64,000 nucleotides of DNA. It comes from Chinchilla lanigera. Its lineage: Eukaryota > Chordata > Mammalia > Rodentia > Chinchillidae. A program made the translations under genes and the position numbers. The stretch is from the NCBI RefSeq assembly GCF_000276665.1, contig NW_004955433.1, forward strand, positions 15,027,712-15,091,711, in the 5' to 3' direction. Positions within the stretch are counted from its first letter, which is position 1. Each line of letters opens with the position of its first letter. This document shows positions 33,757 through 46,400 of this stretch, in pieces. Under the pieces are notes generated by a model. It did not search any database, was not told the origin of the DNA, and saw only the letters and a list, made by a program, of their open reading frames with translations.

Positions 33757-33880
33757 TTTTTTGACACAGTATCTCACTACGTAGCACAGGTTGGCCTCCA
33801 ACTTGTGGCAATCCTCTTGCCTCAGCCTGCCGTGCACTGGGATTACAGGCATGCACCACCACACCTGGCTGGTCCCGAGT
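33757..33880 (-). repeat. B1-like SINE
   Basis: Reverse copy: gacacagtatctcactacgt ... gattacaggcatgcaccacc. Confidence 0.85.
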
Positions 33881-33884
33881 TTTG

Positions 33885-34740
33885 TTCGCCGGTCTCCTTG
33901 AGCTTTAGTTGTCAGGTATGTGCATGTGTAATCTGTATGCATCTTTGTGTGTCACTAATGATGTACTGACGCAGCTCACATGGTTTAAACTTCATGTAGA
34001 CAAGCCATTTCATGTACACATCCATGGCTTGCTCTCGTGGCTGCTCTGTGACTCCTCCAGGCCCGCACTCCATCACAGCTCATTCTGCGGTAGTGTCCCA
34101 CCCTGCGGTCATGTGTGTCACTCATCTGCTCTCTTGCTAATGGGCTATTGGATCCTGGCCAGGTTCTTGCTCTTACATGTGTTGCGGCTTTGGCTATGTT
34201 GTGGGCATGTCTTCTGGCACATGTGTAACGGATGGCACGAGTAAGAGACCACCAGAAACCACCAGCGTGGGCTTGGGTAAAGGCAACTCAGCATGGGACT
34301 TACTGTACCTGGGCGCAGGCAGAGTGAGGGCGATAAAGCCACCAGCCCCCAACAAAGAAGCCGGGTCTTTTATAGGGCCTGGGAAGTGGGGACCAAGTGA
34401 GGAGATCAGGTGGAGGTCTCCTGAGGGGGTGCTGAGCACGCATCTGTGGTCGAGGTTCTCAGAATGTCCAGTGCAGATGTACAGATGGTAGCAGGTGTTC
34501 TGGCGCTGAGCTTCTTTACAACATCCTGTCTTCTTTCTCCAGGGACATGACCCGTTTGTTGTTCCTTGTCATTTGCCGATAGCAGTGTACTTTCTGGAAG
34601 CTGCAGTTTGCTGAAAACTGTGGATGCTGGGAAAGCCATGCCCAAGTCGTGCCTGACAGCATGTAGGGCATTTCTGCAGGGCGGTGGTCCGTAAGCGTGG
34701 GTGCACTTCAGAATCACCCAGGGGAGCGCTGTGAAAATGC
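33885..34740. other. Intergenic, unassigned
   Basis: No gene seen. 34220-34500 looks like ERV leader or LTR-type sequence (purine-rich, with a tataggg box-like motif) but could not be assigned. Confidence 0.35.
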
Positions 34741-34746
34741 TGATGC

Positions 34747-34870
34747 AAACTGGGTGTCGTGGTGCATGACTATAATCCCAGCACTTGAGAGGCTGAGGTA
34801 GCAGACTCTCAGTGAGTTTGAGGCCAGCCTGGACAACACAGTGACTCTCTTGAAAAAACAAAGCCAAAAA
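34747..34870 (+). repeat. B1-like SINE
   Basis: actgggtgtcgtggtgcatg ... cctggacaacacagtgactc. Confidence 0.8.
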
Positions 34871-35385
34871 ACAAAACACTATTATCCCGCAGACGTCATG
34901 GGCCCCACTCTAGAAGGAACTGGCTTACTAGGTTTTAGGAAGGGAAACCTAGTCATACAAGGGCCACAGGTGAAGTTACACAGGTGATTCTAACACACAG
35001 CTGGCAGTGAACTGCCCAACGGAATCCCACCAAAGGGCATTCCCGCCTGCCGCTGCAGTCGGCTCCTTGCTGCTTAGCCTCTCACAGCTCTTCTGTTCAC
35101 GAAGCAGCGCCTCTTCCCCAGTCCAGCACGTGCTTCCGGCACACAGGTTCTCCCTTCAGCCTGGCTGGAAGCCAGTCACCAGCCGGGGTAATGCTGCCAC
35201 TCAAGGGGCTGCCTCACTCCAGAGCAGTCAGCAGCACCTCCTCCCTCCTCCCCAAACACAAGGAATCCAGCTTCTGGGCACCTGCTGTTCACCCCCTCCA
35301 AAGTTTCACTGCCACCGAACCCCAAGGGATGGTTTGTCTCTGCTGCCCAAGGCACTTACAGCTTTCAAGTGACTTCATAAGAGAG

Positions 35386-35495
35386 TAGCACCAGGCACCG
35401 TGAAGTATACCTGTAATCCCAGCACTCTGGAGGCTGAGTCAGGAGGATTGTGAGTTTGAGGCCAGCCTGGACTCCACAGCAAGACTGTTTATAAA
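35386..35495 (+). repeat. B1-like SINE (5' part)
   Basis: cctgtaatcccagcactctg through agcctggactccacagcaag. Confidence 0.8.
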
Positions 35496-35639
35496 TACAA
35501 ACAGAAAGAAAGCAGGCAGTGGGGAATCCCAAACGTATACTGCCAGGCTGTAAGCAAAAGATCTTAGTTTCTAAACCAGCCAAGGTTCCCAGGGCCCTCA
35601 AACCTACCAATCTAGGACATCCACAGGTTGTGGAGAACA

Positions 35640-36080
35640 TTCTTTAGTTTATCTTTCAATGTATTACACATTTGGGACTTCAGGCCTGACCAAGCCATAT
35701 GACTGTTTGATTCCAGAGGAAGTCTAGCAAAAGCATTGGTGTAAAAGGAAATAATAGCAGGACCCGTGTCCCTGCTTCCAGCTGCTGGGATGACACTAGA
35801 TGCCTTGCTGAGATATGCCTGAAAGAATGATAACATGATGGCTAAGTCAAGTCTCATTCCTGTGATAATTCAGTTGTATTGTCCTCGACAATCCTGTGAA
35901 TTATTCCTCCCACTTGCCCTTTTGCTGCTTTTTGTTTGTATCCCAATAAAAGGTTAAGGAGGATGGTAATCAGGGCTTCAGTGCGAGAGGCTGCAAGCCC
36001 CCTGATCCTGTCTCTTGTTTTTCTTTTCATCCATGGGCACCTCATTCTTGGGACCTATCACCCCAGACAGAAATTGACTA
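35640..36080 (+). mobile_element. Possible ERV LTR (class II-like)
   Basis: Ordered features of an LTR: a polyadenylation hexamer in tcccaataaaaggttaagga (AATAAA 35945-35950), followed by an R/U5-like part with gaggctgcaagccccctgat and tctcttgtttttcttttcat. No internal viral genes adjacent. Family and limits uncertain. Confidence 0.45.
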
Positions 36081-36129
36081 TACACTAACAACAGGTGTCA
36101 TCAGGCATCCGCACTTCTCATGCTCTTTG

Positions 36130-36195
36130 GTTTCTGTAGTACTAAGGATCCAACCCAGGGCCTTGTGCGACTGAGCTTTGTCCCCTGCCCCAGGC
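36130..36195 (-). repeat. ID-type SINE fragment
   Basis: ctaaggatccaacccagggc and gactgagctttgtcccctgc in reverse. Confidence 0.65.
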
Positions 36196-36199
36196 ATCT

Positions 36200-37330
36200 G
36201 TTATGTACTCAGGTGACATGACTACAGGCCACCTCCAGCTCTCACCACTCCCTTGATCGTAAACTGAAGCTGCATTCAGGGATACCCAGGCTGTTTGGGG
36301 CTCCGATGTCAGTGTGTAAGCCTCTCCCCTTAGAATCACCACCCTCCAAGGTCACAAACACAAGGACCAGCTGTGCCCTCCTATGTCCCCTCACTGTGTA
36401 GAGCCGAACCTGGGCTCCAAGCCCAGACATGCACCACTGACTGGCAAGGCCTCTCCACCATCCAGCCCTGTCCCCCGGGGGATGATGCAGCCGCCGCCAA
36501 CACGTTCCCATTAACCATGCCACCCAGAGCTTCATCCTGAGCCAGCAGTGGCTGGGACTCAGAACAAGAGTCAGGGCAGCCAGGGCTCTGGCATATGTTG
36601 AGCCCGGCCTGGACCACCAAGGCTGGGGACCATGTCCCACACCTAGGCAACTGCAGCAGAACTACCACTGGGCCTGCTGGCTTGGTACATACACCACCAC
36701 TAAGCCATCCTGCGGCTGTGTTAGTTTCTGTTGCCATTAACAAGTCTCCTGACACTCTGCCGCTTGACATGGCTTGTTACATTGGTTTCTGTGGGCATAG
36801 CCCCGCTCAGGCCTCCCACAGTTGCAATCAGGGCACCACCTTTTCTGTGCAGACTCGAGGTCCTCGTCCAGCCGTGTGCTGGTAGCAGGACCGAGTTCCC
36901 GGAGGCCGGGTTGAGGGCCCGCTGTCTCTGCACTGTGTGTTGGGGGCATGTCCCCGCTTGGCCCTCACACAACTTGGCAACTTCTATACTGCCAGCAAGC
37001 TTTGCTCTCTAGTTCTTAAAGATCACCTGACTGCATCAGTCTCACTCAGGATAATCTCCCTTTTAATCAACTCTAAGTCAGCAGGGACTAACTACATTTG
37101 CAAAATCCCTTGGCTTTTGCCACAGAACCTCCCCCAATCCTAGGAGACCCAATGGCTCCCGCAGGCCTTGCTCAGGGGTGACACAGGGGCACGGGTCACT
37201 GGAGGCCTTCTCGGAATGCTGCTCCCCCAGGCTTGGAAGCCAAGCTTCAGTTGCAGCACTAACTAAACTCCAGGAGCAGGGACCAGAAGGAAAAGCAAGC
37301 CAGGAGAATCCAGCCAACCTTTGCAGAGAA
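36200..37330. other. Intergenic 3' of CIAPIN1
   Basis: 36720-37130 (gtgttagtttctgttgccat ... tgcaaaatcccttggctttt) reads like an old interspersed repeat of uncertain class; the rest is unique. No gene seen. Confidence 0.4.
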
Positions 37331-37349
37331 ATACCAGTTAACACTTGTA

Positions 37350-37355
37350 TTTATT
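37350..37355 (-). terminator. CIAPIN1: Polyadenylation signal of CIAPIN1
   Basis: TTTATT on the plus strand is AATAAA on the gene strand, about 0.8 kb past the stop codon, a reasonable CIAPIN1 3' UTR length. The assignment is inferred from position. Confidence 0.65.
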
Positions 37356-38166
37356 GGTCAAACAAAAATCCGGTCTCTTACACCCACACCATCTCTTCAA
37401 GTGTTTGGCAAGACCGGTTCTGGGGCTGTGGGGGATGCACAGCAGAACAGTCAGAGATGCGCTGCTGGCCAGTCTTCCCTGTTCCTCACCAACCAGCACT
37501 AAGAAGAGGTGCTACTTAGAAGGACAGCACTGGCCCCACTGTGCGGGCCGCCAAGTTCCTCCACAGAGAACATGTCCCGGTCTGGGCAGAGCACGGATGA
37601 TGCACGGACACCACATGCACCCACACACCCTCCTGGAGCTGACACTCGGGAGTGTGCAAGTGTAACACCTGTCGGTGAACAGAAATGACAACAGACGCAG
37701 ATGGGGTGGAAGTGGACAGAGGGACACAGGATGGGATCACAGTAACCAGCAAGTGACCTCTCTGGTGCCCTGAGGTCATGAGACCGTTGACTCAAGTCAC
37801 CAAGAGTGTGTACTGACTCCCCGCCAACTTGGAAGGACATGTAGGTGGCAGGGTCACTGAGCTTGTCACAGGGGTGGTGCCTGGAGCTTGTCACAGGGCA
37901 TAAATACTAAGGACGTCTGGCTCAAGAGTGTATGTCAGCATTTTACCATGAGGTCTTAACACTTGGCGAGGGACCAGGGCCTGTTTTGGGGAACCAGGCC
38001 CTACCACACCTTGGTCTTTCGGGAGAGAGCAGCACTAACACCACTGCACTGCAGCCCACCTCGCTCTGTCTACAGATTTCAGAGATTTCAAACAGTACGC
38101 AAGTCCACAGGAGGCAGGAGGAGGGCCAGGAGCGGCTGTGGAGCAGGCATGGCCTCGGGGTCCCTC
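37356..38166 (-). other. CIAPIN1: CIAPIN1 3' untranslated region
   Basis: Sequence between stop codon and AATAAA, free of SINEs, which fits an exon. A short duplicated phrase (gagcttgtcacaggg) occurs twice near 37859 and 37886. Confidence 0.65.
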
Positions 38167-38277
38167 CTAGGCATCCTGCAGGTTGCTATTGCTCAGGAGC
38201 ACCTTCTCCCCGGGCTTGAAGGCTGGCATCCCGAGGTAGGGGCAGCTGGCGCAGCGGAATGCATCGCCCAGGTAGCA
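38167..38277 (-). CDS. CIAPIN1: CIAPIN1 last coding exon
   Basis: Acceptor ctctccccacag; encodes [20 protein letters not shown] to LSNSNLQDA and TAG at 38169-38167. Confidence 0.95.
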   Translation of the reverse strand, partial: CYLGDAFRCASCPYLGMPAFKPGEKVLLSNSNLQDA

Positions 38278-40362
38278 CTGTGGGGAGAGAACAGGAAGTC
38301 ACATGGGGACACCAAGGGCCAGCTCACCTAAGACCCAAGCCCAGAGGAAATGTCTGGATGCACTTGTACATCCAGCAGGACCCAAATACTAGGAGTTTTC
38401 AAGATATCTAGCCTCATAAAAACAGTCAAGAAAAGTTCTTTAGGAGGCCATGTGTCTCTATTCTAAGCATTTCAAATCATAGCCAAGCTCAGCCAAATGG
38501 CTCTGTAACTTCCAGTCCCACTCTGAGGCAGGAACAAACGAGTCAAAGTAAGAGACGATGAGCCAGGCACTGTGGCACACGCCTGTAATCCCAGCACTCG
38601 GGAGGCTGAGGCAGGATCACAATGAGTTCAAGGTCAGCCTGGGCTACATGGTGGGCTCAAGGCCAGCATGAACTATACAGCAAGATCCTATTCCAAAAAA
38701 GACACAACAAACAATAAAAATGACTCATGCCCTCCCTGTGGTAGGAGCAGCTGGTGCTAACCCACTCCCAGGCACATCCCCTTGCGCTGGCCTCTGCTTG
38801 CTCTATGTGCATGGTGCACTCAGAATTGAGCAGATGTCTTAGTTTACAATGATGTCCTCACCACAGGGGGTCACAAGCTATAAGGTCGAGATGCTTACAT
38901 TTCCACAGGCTGACTTCGGCTGGGAGCTCTTCTGTGCCTCTGACTTCTCCTTCTCCAGTTCTTCCGCAAGACCACAGGTACTAGGGGAAACCAGTTGCTA
39001 CTGAGGATTTGCCACTGCCCAGGAACCCCAAATCCACAGCAGAGCCGAAGTGTGCCCTAAGTCTCTCCTCTTTCCACAAAAGTATCAAGTCAGGTGCCTT
39101 TGGGGCCAGGCAGAAAACAGTATGCCCAGATGGTCCTGCACTCCTAATCATGAAGAAGCCTAAGGTCATTAGGCACTTTAACAAAGGTAGAAGTTAGAGA
39201 CCAAAAAGAAAAAAGAAAAAAAGAAATAGCGGGGCGTGGTGGTACACACCTGTAATCCTAGCACTCCACAGGCTGAGGCAGAAAGATTTCTGTGTGTTCA
39301 AACCCAGCCTGGGCTACATAGTGAGTTCAACACCAGCCTGAAGTACAGTGAGACTTTGTCTCAAAAAAAACAAAAAAACCAGCAACTATGCAAGGAGTAA
39401 AAAATGTACAACTATCAGCATCCTCAAAAGAGAAGGTATCACACACATGAAATAATAGCAGAATGTGTTATTTAAAAAAAAGGACAAAAAAAAGTAAACT
39501 TAGAAATAAAAACAGAATAGTAGGAATAAAATAACACTGGAAGTTTTGGAGGATAAATGAAGAAATCTCCCTAAATGGGGAACATAGAAAATGTGAGAAA
39601 AAAAAATTACAGGACTGAAGAGTCCAATATTTAAGTCACAAGTTACTCACAGAAAACAAACAGAAGATGAAATTCATTAATTTTTTTTTTCATATGAGTA
39701 TGAACATTGTTTCTAGTTTTTCTGTTTGTGGTTTTTTTTTTTTTTTTGGTCTTTTTGAGACAGGATCTCCATATGCAGCTCAGGCAGAGCTCAATCTGTA
39801 GCCCAGGCTGGTCTCAAACTCGCAATGATCGTCCTGCCTCAGCCTCCCAAATGCTGGGATTACAGGCGTGCGCCACCATGCCCAGCAAAATTCTTAACTT
39901 TTTTTTGGAAAGAGGGTTGTGCTATATAATTCAGCCTGGCCTCAAATTTGTGGCAATCCTTCTGCCTCAGCCTTCTAAATTCTGGGATTATAGTCATCCA
40001 CCACCATTCCTGGTTAAACAAAATTTTTAAAAAATGTCCTGAGGCCACAGACATGGCTTTTTAGACAGAAAAAGATACACTAAGTGACTAGTGCAAAACA
40101 TGAGAACAAATTCTCATTCAAGACTTGCTATTACACAATGATAACAGAGGTAAAGACTCTACAAATTTCTGAAATGGAGAAAGAAGTCTTATGGAAAGGA
40201 TCAAGATGTTCTAATAGAAAGGATCAAAATATGTGTCTGGCTGCAAATGTCAGAATAACTAAAAGAAAACAACAGAACTATCTCTAAACCATAAGAAAAT
40301 GATTTCTAAGCAACATTTCTAGACTTTAGTCACCAACCATATATAAGTGGAACCCAGGTATT

Positions 40363-40447
<85 letters not shown>

Positions 40448-43400
40448 AAAAACAACAAACCAAAACCCAAAACATACCTTCCAGGTAGCCTTTCTAAGGA
40501 ACTACTGGACAATAAGCTCCACCAGCAGCAGAGAGAAAACCAAGACAGAGGACAACATAGAGCACAGGAAACAAAAGCTAACACAGACAGTGAGGGACTC
40601 TGCAGGGAGCAGAGAAGGAAGATGCCAACACATCAGCTCTGCATCACATGAGATGGATACCCTGAAGGCTGCCATCCCACAATCCCTGCTGGCACCGTGC
40701 CATGACGTCATCCAAGGCCATGTGGGTCAGCCTAGTTTCCGTCCTCGGTTCACCTCTAATGTGTGCTGATAGCGTCCAACTTTCCACTCCACACATGGAG
40801 ACCAGACCTGCTGGGGACACTTACTCCTGCTCTGATCTACTCCTGAGGGCAGGGCCTGGGTTAGGGCAGGCCTACAGCAGTCCCTCTCTCACCATACTCT
40901 GGCTGCCTTTCTAGTCCCTGCACTTCTACAACCCTGCCAGCTGTGCCAAGGGCATGCACCAGCCCCTCATTTCCTCATTCAGAACTCTTCCCACTAACTT
41001 CCCAGAGGGTCGCTTGTCCATTTTCAAAGAGGCCGAGACCAAAGCAAAGCCCCTGCTCAGGTTCCCTTCCCCGGGGAACCCTTATGTAATGTGGGAACAT
41101 TTACAGAGTCAGGCGTGGGCTCTGACTCAATTCTTTGTAACACACTGAAGTACTGTTTGGAGATGCACACATAGGTGGTCAACAATTAAAGTCCCCTGAA
41201 TCATGAACCCAGTTTGGAGCAGGAACCATGTGGGGAGGAGCAAATGCGGCTGAGGAAGCATGCACAGGTGACATGGAGGTATTCGCAACGTTTCTGTTCC
41301 TTAGTGTGGGCAGCCAGTACACACAGCTTGTGTTTTACAATGCACGCTTAATTTACTCCTCTACATGACACTCTCACGATAAAACACTTTCCAATACAAT
41401 CAAGCAGTGAGAACTCCAGACTCACCAGTTCTTGCAGGCCCTCCTCTTTTTCTCCCCTCCACAGGAAGTGGCCCGCAGGGAAGCAGGATCAGGCTTTTTC
41501 AAATCTTCTGGATCCAGAAGCTCATCTGAGTCGATGAGATCCTGGAAAGCACGCAAAGCAATTAGTGATGCAGTCTCAAGTTGAATGAGAGCTATATTTG
41601 TGATCACAGCTGATACAATCAGACAGGGGTTAGCATAAAGGAGGCATCATCTCTGCCTTACTCTGGACCAATCCCTATGTTTAACCCTACCGCACGCTCG
41701 AGAAGATGCATGCGGTACGAAAGAACTGGGAGCTGACTTACATGAGAAATGGTTGTAAGACTGCAACAGATAAACAGACAGAGAGAGTGTGAGCACGAGG
41801 GGTAGAGCTGGGAGCAGCAGAATAGAGAGAAGGGCTGTATTTACTTGAATATATGTAGTTATGTGAAAAACAGAGTATTTTCTTTTTTGTTTGTTTGTTT
41901 TTTTCAGATACCGGGAATCGAACTCACGACCTCATGCTTGCCAGGCAGGCGCTGTGCCGCTGAGCTAAATCCCCAGCCCCGTAAACAGAGTATTTTCTAT
42001 ATAATTCCACAGAAAAGGACAAATACTTGTGTGTGTAATTATTTTATTGTGTTTAAAGTTTTCTGGTTTTTTTTTTTTTTTTAGACAGGGTCTCCCACTG
42101 AAGTTCAGGCTGGCCTGGACTCACTCTGTAGCCCAGGCTGGCCTTGAACTCTAGGTGGTCCTCCTTCCTCAGCCACCCGAGTGCTGGGATTACACGCATG
42201 CACCACCACAGCTTATTTGTGTGATTCTTTGTAAATGTGGACATGACCTACTTTGCTCACCACTCTAGCCTCAGAAGTGGAGGTGTGGAAACAAAGGGCT
42301 TGATTATATACGGAGATGCTTAAAGATGGAAAGGGTGCTTTTAACACTGCAAGCATTCAGTGACTTGTCCTGAGAAAGGGGCTGATAAAAACAGTCCAGT
42401 GGACAAACTCTTTTTCTGGTTTACACACACCCACAAGGGTCTTTGATATATCATATAAAATGAGACCCAGAAAATCTGTGGGGAAAAGATGCTAAAAAAT
42501 AAATATACAGTGCTACCAAGATGCAGCTCTTGTGAGCCCAGAAAGGTCACTCCAGCCTATGGCTGTCACACACAAGGCAGGGCCTGGAAGAAGCAGTCGA
42601 TGAACACAGTGCCAACTCACCATGCTCTCGTCCTCCATGTCATTGGCTGAAAGGGTCCAGAGCTTAGCGGCAGCAGGGTCCACAGCAGGCTTCACTGAGT
42701 TCAACCAAGAAAAGAAAAAGAACTCCATAAAATCAGCCAGAACAGACTATGAGCAACATCACACAAGCGTTTTCCCCAGAGCCTGTGCAGAGCAGCTGGA
42801 GAGGAAGTCAGGGGCCTGGGCTTGGCGCAGCTCTTGAAAAGACAGGACTCTCGGCTGACGCTCTGACACTGAGGAAGTCTGCACTTCCCACTGCTTTCTC
42901 CTTGTTATCTTAGTTTCCGCTCCTCTACCATGGGCCTAAGCAGTACTGTCTACTGTAGGTATTTTGAGGATTAAATGAGCAATCTGTCAAAGATTTCGTA
43001 ACTGACTAAGTTTTAGCCTCCTCTAAATCTGTATGAGAAATTAAGCTCTAGAGCTGTTGGTGGCAAAGTCACACAAATAACAGACACAAGCTTCACAGCT
43101 CCTGATTCTCTGTCCAGGTCAGGAGAATGCAAAGAGCCAAGACAGCAGAGATCTGGGGGCCTCAGAAAGGCCTCCAACGTGAGCACCCTGAGTGATCACT
43201 GCCGCAGCTGACCTCTGGATTTCCACCAGGCCAGCTGCTCACTGAAGCTGCTCCTACCTATTCTGGAACCATGAACTCAAAAGTTAAGATTCCAAATAAT
43301 TTCTTCAAGACTTAGCCTGGTCAGTCAAATTGGTGCCAGATGGATATGCCAGTAAATATTAGTCAAGTTTTGCACTCCTCACAGCTGGGACAATAATGCG

Positions 43401-46400
43401 GGCATTGAAAAAACAGTGGCAGGAAGGATGAAAGTGGTGAAGTGTGTGTGTACACAAGTGCACACAGTGAACTTTCTGGGCAGAAGAAATAGTTTAATAA
43501 GCATCACAGGACCCTCCAAGTAAGAAAAGCTGTGGGCTGTATATAGTGGTGCGTATCTGTAATCCCAGCTACTCCAGAGGCTTAAGCAGGCTGCTCTCAA
43601 GTTAGAGGCCAGCCTAGGTAACCTAACGACCTTTTCTCAAAATAAATTAAAAGGACTTGGGATATAGCTATAGTGATAGACCATTGCCTAGCGTTCTTTT
43701 TTATTTTTCTTTTTGAAAGAGGGTTTCACTATGCAGTTTAGGCTGGCCTCAAACTTGCAGCGATCCTTCTGTCCCAGCCTCCCAAGTGCTAGGATTACCA
43801 GCATGTGCCACCACACCTGGCCCTTCTCCAGCATTCTTAACGCCCAGAGTTTAATCATACTACAGCAAAATGGAAAAAAAAAAAAAAAAAAAGTCCTGCA
43901 ACAGCAACAGGGCATCTCATCTACCACCACCAGTACCGTGAGGCACTGTGAGGGTGCCCACTGTACTTCTGGGACCTGGAAAAACGTCATTATCTAAACA
44001 CATGACTCTGGCCTCTAGAGTTACAAGGCCTCTGGTGCAGAAAGAGCTGCATAGATAATATCTATGCATCACTGCAGGGCCAGATCCTAATACACCCAGG
44101 ATAAAAACACATTATACATTCTACAACTTGGAAATGACAGAAATTAAAGAACTAATCCTCTAGAAATACTTAGACTTCTGGCTCAACTTCCAACATGTCC
44201 ATCCAGGCCCATTCACACAGAAGTATGTGCCCAGGCCAGCCTTACCTGAAGGAGAAGGCTTCTTGGTGATGGAAAGCTTGAGCTGACTAGAAGAACCCAC
44301 TTCAAAGCTGGGCTTTTTGCCTGTGATCTGAACAGACAGCAGACTGTTGCTGTTGCAACCCAGGTGTTCCTGGACAGACTGCGTCTCCGCAGGGCTCAAA
44401 GGCTCCCTCTGCAGCTGAAATTCAAGATATTAAGGGGATCACAGTCCTATCAAACGTCCACCCGCACAGGGTTAGATATGCATTTCTGTGTATTAAATAT
44501 ATAACAGCAGCAATTAACAGCATGTCACGATTCACAGTCAGCTGCTCAATGATCAGAACCCTATAGTCTAATTTTACCAGCATGTTAACTTTGATCCCAC
44601 TACTTGGAAAGTTTTAAAGTTTTTATGAAACACTAGGTACACAACACCTAATCCCTGTGGGGGCCTACTGATTATGACTGTAGAGATATGTCAGAGATGG
44701 CCACAATGTGTCAGAGATGGTCTGACAGAGGCATGTCACAATGAAGATAATAGAACTGTTTAACCTAAAGGAAAAAAGAGAGAAAGGAATACTTTCCTTG
44801 TTCTTTGGGAAGTTAAAAGATAGTAAAGGGGAGAGGGTGTCAGGGTACCTACTCTATGGCCAATAGTTACTGAATTTTCTTTTATTTTTTGAGACATGGT
44901 CTCAGTATGTAGTCCAGGCTGGCCTCAAACTGTGACAATTCTCCTGTCTCAGCCTCTCAAGGGCTGGGATTATAGGTGTGTGCCACTACGCCTGGCCAGT
45001 TACTGAATTTTAAATAAATCAAATAGTCTTGAAACATGGAATGCCATTATGTCACTAATAAAAATGAGGGATGAAAAATACACTGAAATAGATGTGTCTG
45101 AGATATCTAAGGATGGGGAAAAAAAGCTAGTAACTGAACAATGTATACATGTGAATTTATTTACATTAAAAAGTATATGGATACATATGATGCCAAATAC
45201 AGAGAAAATAGTCTGAACAGAAATATAAAAATGCAATGTTGGCTTCCTCTAGGAAAACAGTGCAAGAAAAGAATAGATTACTTTTATTCTATAGTCTTTA
45301 GTATAAACTGAATGTTTACAAGTATTTCTTATTTAGAACCGAACACAGAAAGCTTTAAAAGGAAAGGAACAATAGGTATAAAGAATTTCAGGTACTAGAG
45401 CATGTAAGAGATATTACAGTTATCCTCGGATAGCACACACTTTTCCCACACCCAAAATAATTTAACATTGAAGAATATGAAAAGAAACATACACACTTCT
45501 GTTTAATGTGATCATCTCCACTGGATTGTCAGAAATGCAATTTTTTCCCCAACTTACCTCACTCTCCCACCAAAAGTGGGAGGCTAGTCTAGACCACGGC
45601 GTTTCAGTAGGCCTAGATTTGTGTCCACTGAGATGGGGCTGCAAGGGCTGAGCAGTTGCTGTTCTTTGTTCCCTGCTACTATCACTACTGCGGAGTTCCC
45701 AACAGGCCACTCCCAGAGGCCCGGTCAAGTCTCTCCAAAGGAGATCTGCTCCCCGAAGGCTCACACATCCCCATGTGCAGCGAGTCTGGGCCTGCTTCCT
45801 AGTTCTTGGTAACACTCCCGTCTGCCCGACTACTCTGACAGACTCTGGGTTTGTCACCCAAGGTTTAACCCAGCAAAGACGGCTACCTACACAACATACA
45901 CCTACCTCTTTCACTTCCACAAGACCAGAAAGAGTCAGGGCTGAACACAATTTAGATGCCGTCTTCACTTTGCTATTGTTAACTGCCAAGAGGAAAACCC
46001 CAATTAATAGCTTTATAGGTCAAAGCAGGAAAAATAATTAAGGCTCTATCCTGTGTGGGTCAGTAGGTACTCAAATAATAACTATTCTGTCTAAGGTGTA
46101 TACAGTTTAGTGACAGCACCTGAATTTGAGAAATCCTTTTGATTGTTTAAAGTGCTCTTATCTATGATCTTAAATATTATAATTCCATTATTATGCTTCT
46201 TATCACTTTCCCCTTCTAAAGGATGCTAGATAATGAATATTACACACTGAAAAGTACAGGGAAATACAAGTACTCCTTCTATAAAGTTGCTAGAGACACT
46301 GTATTTAGTCACTCAAGGTCTAAATTTCCAGCAAATACTGATGGCTCTACACATTTTGCAAGTTTACAGTGCCACATAAACAATGAGCATCCTTATACAT

